Positions 8,488-18,700 of a stretch of DNA of 64,000 nucleotides are shown here, piece by piece. The notes beneath the pieces are model-generated. The model worked only from the letters and a program-made list of their open reading frames with translations, had not been told where the DNA came from and did no database searches. Made by a program: the position numbers and the translations under genes. This DNA comes from FEN-1219 sp963728995 (GTDB lineage Bacteria > Pseudomonadota > Gammaproteobacteria > Steroidobacterales > Rariloculaceae), in assembly GCA_963728995.1 (NCBI GenBank), contig CAVSMD010000001.1:124001-188000 (forward strand), written 5' to 3'. Every line of letters starts with the position of its first letter. Within the stretch, counting starts at the first letter, position 1.

Positions 8488-8997
8488 ATGGCTAGCAAGC
8501 TCCGCATCCGCGTCAACGACCGGCAGCACACCGTCAGTGCCACGCCGGACACTCCTCTTATATATGTGCTGACCAACGAGCTCGCACTCCAGGGCCCGCG
8601 CTTCGGCTGTGGCCTCGCGCAGTGCGGGTCGTGCTCCGTGCTCGTCGACGGTAGGGAGCTGCGCTCCTGCGTCACGCCCGTATCGGCCGTGGAAGGCAAG
8701 CACGTGACGACGCTCGAAGGCTTGCCGGATTGGTACGCTGCGCAGCGCAAGCGCACCGGCGTGTCCGCGCTGCACCCGGTCCAGCAGGCCTTGCTCGACG
8801 AGCAGGCGCTGCAATGCGGCTACTGCGCTAACGGCATCATCATCAAGGCGGCGGAGCTCCTGGCGCAGAAGGCCATGCCGACCGACGCCGAGATTCGCGC
8901 CGCGATGAACGGCCACTTGTGCCGCTGCGGCACGTACCCGAGGATCATCGCCGCGATCAAGCGCGCCGCACGCGCGATGCAGGAGCCAGCCGCGTGA
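8488..8997 (+). CDS. (2Fe-2S) small subunit of xanthine-dehydrogenase-family oxidoreductase (IorA-like)
   Basis: 169 aa, the usual length. It carries two [2Fe-2S] clusters: a plant-ferredoxin type at the N-terminus (FGCGLAQCGSCSVLVDG plus a later SC) and the helical type (LQCGYCANGI, then HLCRCGTYPRI). Such subunits pass electrons from a molybdopterin hydroxylase. The stop overlaps the GTG start of the large-subunit gene (GTGA), so the two are translationally coupled. The layout (small plus large, no FAD subunit) is that of isoquinoline 1-oxidoreductase and related aldehyde oxidases. The substrate cannot be told from sequence. Confidence 0.88.
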   Translation: MASKLRIRVNDRQHTVSATPDTPLIYVLTNELALQGPRFGCGLAQCGSCSVLVDGRELRSCVTPVSAVEGKHVTTLEGLPDWYAAQRKRTGVSALHPVQQALLDEQALQCGYCANGIIIKAAELLAQKAMPTDAEIRAAMNGHLCRCGTYPRIIAAIKRAARAMQEPAA

Positions 8998-11218
8998 GCC
9001 CGGCGCCGTTCGGCAGGCGCTAGTTCCTGAAGGCCGGCGGCGCGCTCGTCGTCGGCTTCGGTATCGGTCTACGCAGCAACCGCACGGCGGCGCAGTCCGC
9101 GGCCCGCGGCAGCGTCGCCGGGCCGCCCGACGCGAAGCAGCTCGACACGTGGCTCGCGATTCACGCCGACAACACGGCCACGCTGTACATCGGGTTCGTC
9201 GAGCTCGGCCAGGGCACGACCACGGCGCTCCCGCAGATCGCGGCCGAGGAGCTCGACTTGCGCCTCGAGCAGATCAGAACCGTGCAGACCGACACGAACG
9301 TGACACCCAACCAGGGTGGAACGTACTCGAGCGCATCCATCGCGCGGGGCGGCCCACAGGTCCGAACTGCGGCGGCCGAGGCGCGCCAGGCGCTACTGAA
9401 GCTCGCCGCCGAGCGGCTCGGCGTGCCGGCAGCTCGGCTCAGCGTCACCGCCGGCGTCGTCACGGCCCCAGGCGCGGGTGGCAGCGTCACCTACGGCGAG
9501 CTGGTCGGCGGCAAGCTCTTCGAGATTCCGTTCACGGGCAACGCGCCCGTGAAATCACCCGCCGACTACAGGATCGTCGGCGTCCACGCGCCGCGCAAAG
9601 ACCTGCCGGCGAAGGTCGCCGGCACCTACCAGTACGTGCAACACCAGCGCCTGCCGGACATGCTGCATGGCCGGGTCGTACGGCCGCGCGGGCAGCGCGC
9701 CTACGGCGCCGGCGCGAAGGTGCTCGCCATCGACGAAGGCTCGATCCGCGACATCGTCGGCGCACGAGTGCTACGCAAGGGCGATTTCATCGGCGTGGTG
9801 GCGCCGAACGAATGGGACGCGGTGCGCGCCGCTCAGCAACTCGAAGTCACCTGGGACGATACGCCGTCGTTGCCCGCGTTCGAACGTCTCTACCAGCAGA
9901 TGCGCGCGGCCGAGACGCGCGACACCGTCGTGCTCGACGATGGCAACGCCGCCGACGCGTTCGCGAACGCGCCGCATCGGGTGACGTTCTCCGCGAACTG
10001 CCCGTATCAGGCCCACGCGCCGTTCGCGCCGAACTGCGCGCTCGCCGACGTCAAAGCGGACTCGGCGCTCGTGATGTGCAGCTCGCAAGACGTCTACAAC
10101 ACGCGGCGCACGCTCGCGCCGTTGCTCGGCCTCGCAGAGCAGAACATCCGCGTGCAGTTCTGCGACGGCGCCGGCACGTACGGACACAGCTGCTACGACG
10201 ACGTCGCACTCGCTGCGGCGCTGCTGTCGCAGCTGGCCGGCGCACCGGTCCGCGTGCAGCTCATGCGCTGGGACGAGCACGGCTGGGATCCTTTCGGGCC
10301 CGCCCACGTCGGCGAGGTTCGCGCGGCCGCGGATGCAACCGGCAAGATCGTCGCGTACGAGTATCACGGCTGGCATCACCACTGGAGCCTGATCGAGACC
10401 TCGCAGCAACTGGCCGTCGGGCTCTGCGCCCGACGAGTGGCCGAACCTCGTCTCCCAGCAGGTCAGCCCGTCGAATTGCGGCGCGATGTACGCGATCCCG
10501 AACAGGCGACTCGTGGATCACCGGCTGTCGACGGCGGGCTACTTCCGCGGCGGCTGGCTGCGCTCGCCGCTCGATCTGTCGATGTCGTTCGCCTCGGAGC
10601 AAGCGATCGACGCGCTCGCATTTCTTTCCGGCACGGATCCTTACGACTTTCGCCGCCAGCAACATGACGGACGAGCGCTGGCTGGGCGTGCTCGACGCCG
10701 CAGCCCGGGCCGCAGGCTGGACAGCGAGACCCGTGCGCACGGTGCAGCCCGAGGGCAAAGTGCTCCGTGGCCGCGGCATCGGTCTCGGCACGCACCTGAG
10801 CTCCTGGGGCGGTGCGGTCGCCGAGGTCGAGGTGAACCGCGAGACGGGCAAGGTCGCGGTCAAGCGCCTGTACGGCGCGATCGACGCGGGGCTCGTCGTG
10901 AATCCCGGCATCGTCGAAGCACAGATCACGGGTCAGCTCGTGCAAACCGCGAGCCGTATGCTGCACGAGGAGGTCACCTTCAACGAGCGCGGGGTCACGA
11001 GCCTCGACTGGGCAAGCTATCCGGTCATGCGCTTCGAGGACTGCCCCGAGATCACGCCTATCGTCGTGCAACGCTTGAACGAACGCTACTCCGGCGCCGG
11101 CGAAGAAGTCATGGCTGCGGCAGCCGCCGCGATCGCAAACGCGTTCTTCGACGCGACCGGTGCCCGAATGCACGAGTTTCCGTTCACGCCCCGACGCGTG
11201 CTCGCCGCCCTCGCTTGA
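8994..11218 (+). CDS. Molybdopterin-binding large subunit, IorB-like; amber codon and two frameshifts as sequenced
   Basis: One gene, about 740 codons after correction, the normal size for isoquinoline 1-oxidoreductase beta-type subunits. It starts with GTG overlapping the small-subunit stop. An in-frame TAG at 9021-9023 sits inside a twin-arginine signal: GRR, stop, FLKAGGALVVGFG. The catalytic body runs in this frame to about 10418, where an extra G (GTCGGGCTC) shifts it, and again near 10657 where an extra C shifts it once more. The end is full length (VVNPGIVEAQ, EVMAAAAAAIANAFFDATG). The Tat signal implies periplasmic export of a cofactor-loaded enzyme. The single-base nature of the lesions suggests sequence error, but a true pseudogene is possible. 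Confidence 0.8.
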
Positions 11219-11307
11219 GCGCGCTTTCTCAGCCGCCCGCGCGCGCCGGCCGACCGTCGCAGTCTTTGCCGCACCGCATCACTTCACCGACGTAGCTTGG
11301 AGGTCGC

Positions 11308-11862
11308 ATGGTTTCTCTCGCCGCGTTGTGGTTGCCGATCCTGCTCTCGGCCGTGCTCGTGTTCATCGCGAGCTCGATCATTCACATGGTGCTCCGCTAT
11401 CACTCTTCGGATCTGCGAAAGATTCCGGCCGAGGACGCCGTGCTCGACGCGCTGCGCCCGTTCAACCTGGCACCCGGCGATTACGCAGCGCCGCGACCAC
11501 ACAGCATGGCCGAAGCGAATACGCCGGAGTTCAAGGCGAAGATCGAGAGGGGTCCGCGCGTGCTCCTGACGATCACGGGTCCGTCGACCTCCATGGGCCG
11601 TAGCCTCGTGCTCTGGTTCGTGTACTTGCTCGTCGTCTCACTGTTTGCCGCCTATGTCGCCGGCCTCGCGCTCGGTGCCGACACGCCGTATCTGCGGGTA
11701 TTTCGCATCACGAGCACGGTGGCCTTCGCGGGTTACGTGCTGGCGCTGTGGCAAGGCGTGGTGTGGTACTCGCGTGACGTCGGCTACACGTTGAAGTCCA
11801 CCTTCGACGGGCTCGTGTACTCGCTGCTGACCGGCGGCGTGTTCGGTTGGTTGTGGCCGTGA
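11308..11862 (+). CDS. Four-helix membrane protein, conserved, unknown function
   Basis: 184 aa, intact, with a strong ribosome site (GGAGG) six to seven bases before ATG. One membrane helix is at the N-terminus (8-30), then a soluble stretch of about 65 residues with YHSSDLRKIPAEDAV, then three helices toward the C-terminus (about 100-122, 130-150, 165-183). I do not recognise a catalytic motif. It lies downstream of the oxidoreductase pair on the same strand with a 89-nt gap and could be a separate unit. Confidence 0.65.
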   Translation: MVSLAALWLPILLSAVLVFIASSIIHMVLRYHSSDLRKIPAEDAVLDALRPFNLAPGDYAAPRPHSMAEANTPEFKAKIERGPRVLLTITGPSTSMGRSLVLWFVYLLVVSLFAAYVAGLALGADTPYLRVFRITSTVAFAGYVLALWQGVVWYSRDVGYTLKSTFDGLVYSLLTGGVFGWLWP

Positions 11863-11940
11863 GCCTCCCGCCATGAAAGGCGCGGACCGGGCCGCTACAT
11901 TGGCCGTGTTTTTTCTGCATCGTTACTGTGGGAGCACACC

Positions 11941-12735
11941 ATGTCGTTCTATGGCCTCGTGATATCGCGCGCCGGCCAGGTCGCGCTGCTCGCTGCGGTG
12001 TGCTTGCTGGCGGCCTGCGCACCACCGTCGCCGAGCTCGGCCCCCACCGCCGCCGGTCCGCAGCACCCGGATCTGTCGGGCGTATGGATGGCGTTCGCGG
12101 CCGTGGCGCCGGACGGCGCGCGCGGCCCAAAGTACACCCCCGCAGGACAGGCCGCCCTCGACGCGTTCAAGGCCCAGTTCTCGAAGATCCCCGAGACGGG
12201 GGCGTATTGTGTGCCCGCCGGAATGCCGGGCGTCATGCTCTCCACCGTGTCTTATCCCGTCGAGCTCGTCCAAACGGAAAGTCGGCTCGTCATGCTGGCC
12301 GAGCTGGAGATGCAGGTTCGCCGCGTGTTCCTCGACGGACGGTCCCATCCAACCGACTATCTACCCACCGGCGTTGGTCACTCGATCGGCCACTGGGAAG
12401 GCGATCAGCTCGTTGTCGACACGACGCTGCTGGAAGATTGGCAGCTGGCGCCATGGCCGCGCAGCGAGCAGACGCATATCGTCGAGCGGCTCCATCTGAC
12501 GAAGCGTTCCGCCGTCAGCGCTCCGACCAACGCGTTCGTCGCCACCGTCGAGAAACCAATCAACGACGACGTGCTGGTCGTCGAGATGACGATCACCGAC
12601 CCCGCGTACTACGACGGGCCGCAGCCGCGGACCGCCTACTATCAGCGGATGGGGGACACGGCGACATTGGAATACGCCTGCTCCACGGAGGCCTGGCTCG
12701 ACGAGCTAGAGAAAAATCGAGTTTCGAAGGAGTGA
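11941..12735 (+). CDS. Putative lipoprotein, conserved in Gammaproteobacteria
   Basis: 264 aa, intact. A type II signal peptide ends in the lipobox LLAAC, so the protein should be lipid-anchored. The body begins HPDLSGVWM and includes GRSHPTDYLPTGVGHSIGHWEGDQLVVDTT; this GxWEGDxLVVDTT pattern recurs in a large family of secreted proteins of unknown function in soil proteobacteria and acidobacteria. GGGAG stands a few bases ahead of the ATG. No enzymatic role can be assigned. Confidence 0.7.
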   Translation: MSFYGLVISRAGQVALLAAVCLLAACAPPSPSSAPTAAGPQHPDLSGVWMAFAAVAPDGARGPKYTPAGQAALDAFKAQFSKIPETGAYCVPAGMPGVMLSTVSYPVELVQTESRLVMLAELEMQVRRVFLDGRSHPTDYLPTGVGHSIGHWEGDQLVVDTTLLEDWQLAPWPRSEQTHIVERLHLTKRSAVSAPTNAFVATVEKPINDDVLVVEMTITDPAYYDGPQPRTAYYQRMGDTATLEYACSTEAWLDELEKNRVSKE

Positions 12736-12807
12736 TGCGCGCACCGGTTGCGGAAAGCCGAAAGGGGCCTCGGCGCGGCTTTGCGTTAAAATAATCGTGT
12801 AGGCGGA

Positions 12808-12834
12808 CGCCGCCGGAGCGGGTTGCCGGCGGCG
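12808..12834. terminator. GC-rich hairpin before the DUF1552 gene
   Basis: Perfect 9-nt arms, CGCCGCCGG and CCGGCGGCG, flank a 9-nt loop. It lies 73 nt after the lipoprotein stop and 47 nt before the next ATG. No T-tract follows on the plus strand, so it is either a weak terminator or a leader structure of the DUF1552 gene. Confidence 0.35.
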
Positions 12835-12880
12835 GGCCGATGTTTGGATAATTGTCGTTACTGACGGCTACGGAGAGGCA

Positions 12881-14205
12881 ATGTTCATCACGAGGAAGCC
12901 CCTGGCCCGACGGACATTCTTGAGGGGCCTCGGCGCCACGGTGGCGCTGCCGCTGCTCGACGCCATGGTTCCGGCGTTCGCGAGCAACGTGAAAACGCCG
13001 CCCCGCATCGGTTTCGTCTACGTGCCGCACGGCATGGTCATGAAGCGGTTCACACCGGAAGCCGTGGGCAAGAACTTCGAGCTCAAAGACATCAACAAGC
13101 CGCTCGAGCCGTTCCGCAATCGCTTGAGCATCGTGAGCCGCCTCCATCACCGGGCCGCCGATACGAGTGCCGTGCACTCGTTGAGCCCCACCACGTGGCT
13201 CTCCGGCGTGCGTCCGAAGCCCACCCAGGGCGTCGATGCGTACGCGGGCGTCACCGCCGATCAGCTCGCCGCCGGCGCTATCGGCCAGGACACGCTGTTG
13301 CCGTCGATCGAGCTCGCGACCGAAGACCATTCGGGCCTGATCGGCGCCTGCGACCGCGACTACGGCTGCATATATATGAATACGCTGTCGTGGCGAACGC
13401 CCACGACGCCGATGCCGATGGAGATCAACCCGCGCAAGGTGTTCGAGCGCATGTTCGGCCAGGGCGACAACGAAGCCGCGCGTCTCAATCGACGCCGCGA
13501 GGATCGCAGCATCCTCGACGCCGTGACGGTTCAAACCACGGGCTTGCAGCGCACGCTGGGGCACCACGACCGCGAAATGCTCGACGACTACCTCGAGGGC
13601 GTACGCGAGATCGAGCGCCGCCTGCAACGGGCCGAATCGCAGGTAGCTGCACACGCCGATATCGATATCCCGCAGGCGCCGGCGGGCATTCCTTTCGAGT
13701 ACACCGAGCACGTGGGATTGATGTTCGATCTGCTGGCGCTCGCGTACCGCGCCGACATCACCCGCGTGTTCACGTTCATGATGGCTCGCGAGGTCAGCAA
13801 CCGAACGTACACCCAGGTGGGCGTCACCGAGGGTCACCATGCCGTGTCGCATCACCAGAACAAGCCCGAAAAGCTCGAGATGCTGGCGCGAATCCAGAAC
13901 TTTCACATCGGCCTGTTCAGCGAGTTCCTGGCCAAGCTCGACGCCGATTCGCGACGGTGAGGGCTCGTTGCTCGATCACTCCGTGCTGCTCTATGGCAGC
14001 AACATGAGCAATAGCAACCAGCACGACCATTATCCGCTGCCGAACATCGTCGTCGGCGGCGGCCGCGGTCGGCTGCAGGGGCGGTCAGCACGTGCTCTGC
14101 GAAGAGCACACGCCGATGACGAACCTGCTGGTCACGCTGCTCGACAAAGTGGACGTGAGCGTCGACAAGCTCGGCGACAGCACCGGCAGAGTCCTCGAGC
14201 TGTAA
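12881..14205 (+). CDS. DUF1552 protein with Tat signal; two frameshifts as sequenced
   Basis: About 440 aa after correction. The N-terminus has a twin-arginine signal (ARRTFLRGLGATVALPLLDA). The body matches DUF1552: PRIGFVYVPHGM, LSPTTWLSG, DDYLEGVREIERRL and FMMAREVSNR. The frame breaks near 13955, where an extra T in GATTCGC shifts it, resuming as DRDGEGSLLDHSVLLYGS, and again near 14080 where GGGG replaces GGG, resuming GGQHVLCEEHTPMTNLL to the TAA at 14203. DUF1552 proteins are exported sulfatase-like proteins of unknown reaction, usually next to DUF1592/DUF1588 and ankyrin genes; here the ankyrin gene follows by 13 nt. Confidence 0.8.
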
Positions 14206-14218
14206 GGACGGCATCTGC

Positions 14219-15745
14219 ATGCGTAACTCCTGGATCGGGGCAACGACGTTCACCGCCTTGTTGAGCGTCGCGACTTTCGCAGGAGCCGCCACGTCGCCGG
14301 AGCTCGTGCAGGCGCTGAAGAGCGGCGATCGCAGCGCCGCGCTCGAGCTGGCCCGCCAGCACGATCAAGCGCTCGCGACCGAAGCCGATGGCACCACCCC
14401 GCTGCACTGGGCCGTCCGGCAAGGCGACACCGAGATCGTCGACCGGCTGCTGAAAAACGGCGCCGACGTTCGAGCGGCGAATCGTTACGGCGTGACGCCG
14501 CTGCATCTCGCCGCGATCAACGGCGACGCCGCCATGATCAAACGCCTGCTCGAGGCCGGCGCCGACGCGAACGCCGTCGGCACGGACGGCGAGACGCCTC
14601 TGATGACGGTTGCCCGAGGCGGACACGTCGAGGCAGCCCGCGCGCTGCTCGACCACGGCGCGAACCTCGAGGCACGGGAGGCGTGGCACGGTCAGACCGC
14701 GCTGATGTGGGCGGCCGCGCAGAGCCATCCTGCGATGCTGAAGGAATTGTTGGCTCGCGGCGCGGACGTGAACGCACGCTCCAACACGGAGCAATGGGAA
14801 CGGCAGATCACCGCCGAGCCTCGCGACAAATGGCTGCCGCCCGGGAGGCCTGACGCCGCTGCTGTTCGCCGCTCGCGAAGGATGCGTCGATTGCATCCCG
14901 ATCCTCGCCAAGGCCGGGGCGGACGTCGACGCGACCACACCGGACGGCATCAGCCCCATCGTCATCGCGTTGATCAACGGTCACTACGACGCGGCCGGTG
15001 CCCTCATCGCCGCGGGCACGGATCCGAATCTCGCCGACTATACGGGGCGCACGGCGCTGTATGCCGCGATCGATTTCAACACCATGCCGAACTCGAATCG
15101 GCCGGCACCCGAGGTCCTGGAGAACCAGCCTCACGGCGCTCGACGTCGCCCGCATGCTGCTCGAGAAAGGCGCGGATCCGAATGCGCGGCTTGACGCGCA
15201 TGCCGCCGTACCGAGCCAAGCTCGACCGTGGCAACGACACGATGCTGGGCGGCGGCACGACGCCGTTCCTGCGCGCTGCAAAGGCCGCGGACCTGCCCGG
15301 CATGAAGCTGTTGCTCGAGCACGGCGCGGATCCGACGCTCGGGCCCACGCGCAGCGGCATCAACCCCCTGATGGCGGCCGCAGGCCTCGGGACGAACGAA
15401 GCGGACTCGACCGGCCGGCACAAGACCGAGCAGGACGCGATCACGGCCATTCAGTTGCTGCTCGATCGCGGGCTCGACGTCAATGCGCAGGCCAATGACG
15501 GCCGCACGGCGCTGCATGGCGCGGCGCTGCAGGGCTACGACGAGGTCATCAAGTTCCTGACGAGCAAGGGCGCCGATCTGAACGCGAAGGACAAGAAGGG
15601 GTTCACGCCGCTCGATACCGCACTCGGGCTGGCCGGTGGTTTCGGGTTCTCGGGCCGGGAAGGCGTGCGACGGGAAGGTACCGCAGCCTTGATTCGGGAG
15701 CTCGGCGGCGTCGGGTCGGCAACGGAAGCTACGGCCGCGCGCTGA
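14219..15745 (+). CDS. Exported ankyrin-repeat protein; three compensating frameshifts
   Basis: About 507 aa. A signal peptide (cleaved near FAGA) precedes roughly nine ankyrin repeats, for example DGTTPLHWAVRQGDTEIVDR, YGVTPLHLAAINGD and DGRTALHGAALQGYDEVIKF. The middle third lies in other frames: extra G near 14845 (CCCGGGAGG), extra C near 15117 (GAACCAGC) and extra T near 15195 (CGGCTTGACG). Three +1 shifts restore the original frame, so a continuous ORF appears but about 110 residues in its middle would be mistranslated. Read correctly that stretch is ankyrin too (PLLFAAREGCVDCIPILAKA). It is partnered with the DUF1552 gene upstream; such pairs are common and of unknown function. Confidence 0.82.
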   Translation: MRNSWIGATTFTALLSVATFAGAATSPELVQALKSGDRSAALELARQHDQALATEADGTTPLHWAVRQGDTEIVDRLLKNGADVRAANRYGVTPLHLAAINGDAAMIKRLLEAGADANAVGTDGETPLMTVARGGHVEAARALLDHGANLEAREAWHGQTALMWAAAQSHPAMLKELLARGADVNARSNTEQWERQITAEPRDKWLPPGRPDAAAVRRSRRMRRLHPDPRQGRGGRRRDHTGRHQPHRHRVDQRSLRRGRCPHRRGHGSESRRLYGAHGAVCRDRFQHHAELESAGTRGPGEPASRRSTSPACCSRKARIRMRGLTRMPPYRAKLDRGNDTMLGGGTTPFLRAAKAADLPGMKLLLEHGADPTLGPTRSGINPLMAAAGLGTNEADSTGRHKTEQDAITAIQLLLDRGLDVNAQANDGRTALHGAALQGYDEVIKFLTSKGADLNAKDKKGFTPLDTALGLAGGFGFSGREGVRREGTAALIRELGGVGSATEATAAR

Positions 15746-15949
15746 ACTACGCCTGAGACGATCCGCACAGTTGCAAAATCACCCCCCCGCTACCATAGTT
15801 CTGGCTCGACAGCGGCCTCGTCACGGGCGAGGCAGGTTGTCATAATGCTCGACCGCGGCGAACGGCAACTACACACGGATCGCGATCTCGCAGGTCGTTG
15901 AAGGCGAAGACGGGGTTCGTCTTTCCTAAGCAGGAGGAAGCGCAGAGTC

Positions 15950-17135
15950 ATGACGTTATACGGAATGTGGCATCTCTCGTTCTGGGGATACGTCGGCGTA
16001 GCGCTGCTCCTCACTCACATCACGATCGCGAGCGTCACGATCTTTCTGCACCGTCATCAGGCGCATCGCGCCCTCACGCTGCACCCGGCCGTCAGCCATT
16101 TTTTCCGTTTCTGGCTCTGGCTCACGACGGGCATGGTCACGCGCGAGTGGGTCGCGATCCATCGCAAGCACCACGCGCGCTGCGAAACGCGCGAGGACCC
16201 GCACAGCCCGCAAGTCCATGGCATCTGGCACCTGCTGTTCGGCGGCGTCTGGCTATACCGCAACGAAGCAACCAACGTCGCGACGCTCGAAAATCTACGG
16301 CCGGGGCACGCCCAACGACTGGCTCGAACGCAACGTCTATACGCCCCATCCGATCACCGGTGCTGATGCTGCTGCTCGCCATCGACCTCGTCGTGTTCGG
16401 CTTGCCGGGCATCGCCGTCTATCTCGTGCAGGTCGCCTGGATTCCGTTCTGGGCGGCCGGCGTCATCAACGGCGTCGGCCACTACTGGGGCTACCGCAAC
16501 TTCGAGACGGAGGATGCGTCGCGCAACATCATGCCGATCGGCATCCTGATCGGCGGCGAGGAGTTCCACAACAACCACCACGCCTACGGCTCGTCCGCCA
16601 AGCTCGCCAACAAATGGTGGGAGCTCGACATCGGCTGGGTATACATCTGTATCCTCCAGGCACTCGGCCTCGCGAGCGTGAAGAAGGTCGCGCCGCGCGT
16701 GTCGTTCTCGCGAGCCTCGAGCGGCATCGACGTCGACACGCTGCGCGCCGTCGTGCTGAACGATTCCACGTGCTGAAGCTCTACGGCCGCAGTGTGATCT
16801 CGCCGATACTGCATGGCGAGACGGGCGGCGAGCCCGGCTTCACGCGCCGGCAGCTCGATCGCGTCCGCCGGCTCATGATCCGCGAGGACTCGGGGCTGCG
16901 CGCCGACCCCAACACTCGCCAGTGGCTCGAAGCCGCGCTGCAGCGCAGTCCCAAGCTCCGCACGGTTTATCAGTTCATGCAGCAATTGCGCACCCTGTCG
17001 GGGCAGACCACGGGCAAGAACGAAGGCGACTTGAAGCGCCTGCAAGCGTGGTGCACGGACGCCGAAGCCAGCGGAATCCGGGCGCTGCGCGAGTTCGCGT
17101 TGCAGCTGCAGGCCTATACGACTCAACCGGCATGA
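15950..17135 (+). CDS. Membrane fatty acid desaturase (DesA/DesB-like, 394 aa); three frameshifts
   Basis: Three histidine boxes of acyl desaturases are present: HRHQAHR, HRKHH and HNNHH, with hydrophobic helices between. The frame shifts near 16293 (extra A) and near 16360 (extra G). Near 16763 a missing C splits off a 120-codon tail that could be mistaken for a separate gene (GTG 16770). Restoring the base joins VVLN to RFHVLKLYGRSVI, and the whole becomes exactly 394 aa, the size of Pseudomonas Delta-9 desaturases DesA/DesB. The tail (AEASGIRALREFALQLQAYT) is also typical of that family. The enzyme inserts double bonds in membrane acyl chains using a di-iron centre. AGGAGG precedes the ATG. 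Confidence 0.82.
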
Positions 17136-17221
17136 AGACGTTCGGGCGCGCTGCCGGGCGCGCCAAACGCCCCGCGCCCAGCGAGCGCTCGGCCGTGGCG
17201 AATTCTTAGGGGGAGCGAGTC

Positions 17222-17970
17222 ATGTCCTTGACCGAGACCGTCGGCGCCGCCTGCGTCGCCGCACTGGTAGCCGTTCTACTGGTCAGCGCCGGCCGCGCGC
17301 AACCCACCGACGATCCGATCATGCACCTGAAGTCCCTCGAGACGGAGCTCGCGTCGCTCGAGCACGAGATCACGCTGCTCGAGGACACGAAAGCGATCAA
17401 GCGGTTGCAGCGCGCCTACGGCTACTACGTCGACAAGAAGCTGAGCCACGAGATCGCGGCGCTGTTCGCGGACGATCCCGGCGACGACGGCCGAGATCGG
17501 CGGCTCCGGCGTGTACGTCGGCAAGGCTCGGATCGGCGAGTTCTACGATCGCGTCATGGGCGGCGAAGGCCTGAAGCCGGGCCAGCTCTACAACCACATG
17601 ATCCTGCAAGGCGTCGTGCATGTCGCCGCCGACGGCCGCACCGCCAAAGGCCGGTGGCGAGCGCTGATCGAGATCGGCGAGCACGGCAAGAGCGCGACCT
17701 GGGCCGAAGGCCCGTACGAGAACGAGTACGTCAAAGAGAACGGCGTCTGGAAATTCAGCAAGGTGCACTGGTACCAGACGTTCTCGGCGCCCTACTCGCC
17801 CGGCTGGCACAAGGCGCCGGAGCCGATGAATCCGCCGCTCGAGGACTTTCCGCCCGATCGCCCGCCGTCCGAGGTCTACAAGTCGTATCCCGTCGGCCTA
17901 CCAGGTGCCGTATCACTACAAGAATCCGGTGTCGGGCCGCTGCGAGCCGGGGGTTTGCAATGCGCAGTAG
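17222..17970 (+). CDS. SnoaL-like (NTF2 fold) secreted protein 1; two frameshifts
   Basis: About 248 aa corrected. It has a signal peptide (VLLVSAGRAQ), a short helical/coiled stretch (SLETELASLEHEITLLEDT), then an NTF2-like fold of the SnoaL type (LQRAYGYYVDKKLSHEIAALF, GVYVGKARIGEFY, NGVWKFSKVHWYQTF). Extra bases near 17485 (CCCGGCGAC) and 17898 (GGCCTACC) break the frame. The corrected end reads YHYKNPVSGRCEPGVCNAQ. First of three tandem paralogues; its stop overlaps the next start by 11 nt. SnoaL-like proteins can be isomerases, dehydratases or plain ligand binders; no function is assigned. Confidence 0.72.
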
Positions 17971-18690
17971 CAAGGCCATCGCCGCGCTCGTGGTTGCAGC
18001 GGCCCTCGCATCGTTCACCGCGATCGTGCTCGGACAGTCGTCCGACGATGCCTCGATGCGCATCGCCGCCCTGCGCGAGCGGCTGAACGGCGTCACGAGC
18101 CGCGCTGACCCGCGTCGACGACATCAACCGCATCGAGAATCTCCAGGGCAGCTACGGCTACTACGTCGACAAGATGCTCTGGGACGAAGTCATCGATCTC
18201 TTCGCCGACGACGGCACACTCGAGATCGGCCCGAGCGGCGTCTACGTCGGCAAGGACAGCATCCGCCGCTATCTCTACAGCTTGAGCGACGGCAAGCAGG
18301 GTCCGCTGCAGGGCGTGCTGAACGATCACTTCGAGCTCCAGCCGATCGTCACCGTGGCGCCGGACGGCCAGTCGGCCAAGGGCCGCTGGCGGCTGTTCCT
18401 GATGACCGGCGTCTCGGGCTCGGGCTCCGGCGGCAACTGGGGCGAAGGCGTCTACGAGAACGAGTACGTCAAAGCGAGACGGCGTCTGGAAGATCAGCAA
18501 GCTGCACTGGTATGCAACGTTCGTCGCGCCGTACGAAGGCGGCTGGCTGAATGCCGACAAGAAAGGCATCGAGGACTATGCCCTCGGCAAGGGCGTGACG
18601 CCCGATCGTCCGCCGAGCGAGACCTACGATGCGTACCCCGGCGTGTTCGTCCCGCCGTTTCACTACAAGAACCCCGTGAGCGGGCAGTGA
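17960..18690 (+). CDS. SnoaL-like secreted protein 2; two frameshifts
   Basis: About 242 aa corrected, paralogous to its neighbours. It has a signal peptide (VVAAALASFTAIVLGQ), a coiled stretch, then the same fold: NRIENLQGSYGYYVDKMLWD, GVYVGKDSIRRYLY, DGVWKISKLHWYATF. It ends with PPFHYKNPVSGQ, nearly the same as the other two. An extra C near 18100 (AGCCGCG) and an extra A near 18473 (CAAAGCG) break the frame. Start overlaps the previous gene, so expression is coupled. Function unknown. Confidence 0.72.
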
Positions 18691-18700
18691 GGAGCGCGCC

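Noticed and set aside
11916..11924. Run of T residues before the lipoprotein gene as a terminator
   Set aside because: No stable GC hairpin directly precedes the short T-run.
16770..17135. A separate 121-aa gene after the desaturase
   Set aside because: It continues the desaturase after one restored base and completes the known family length.
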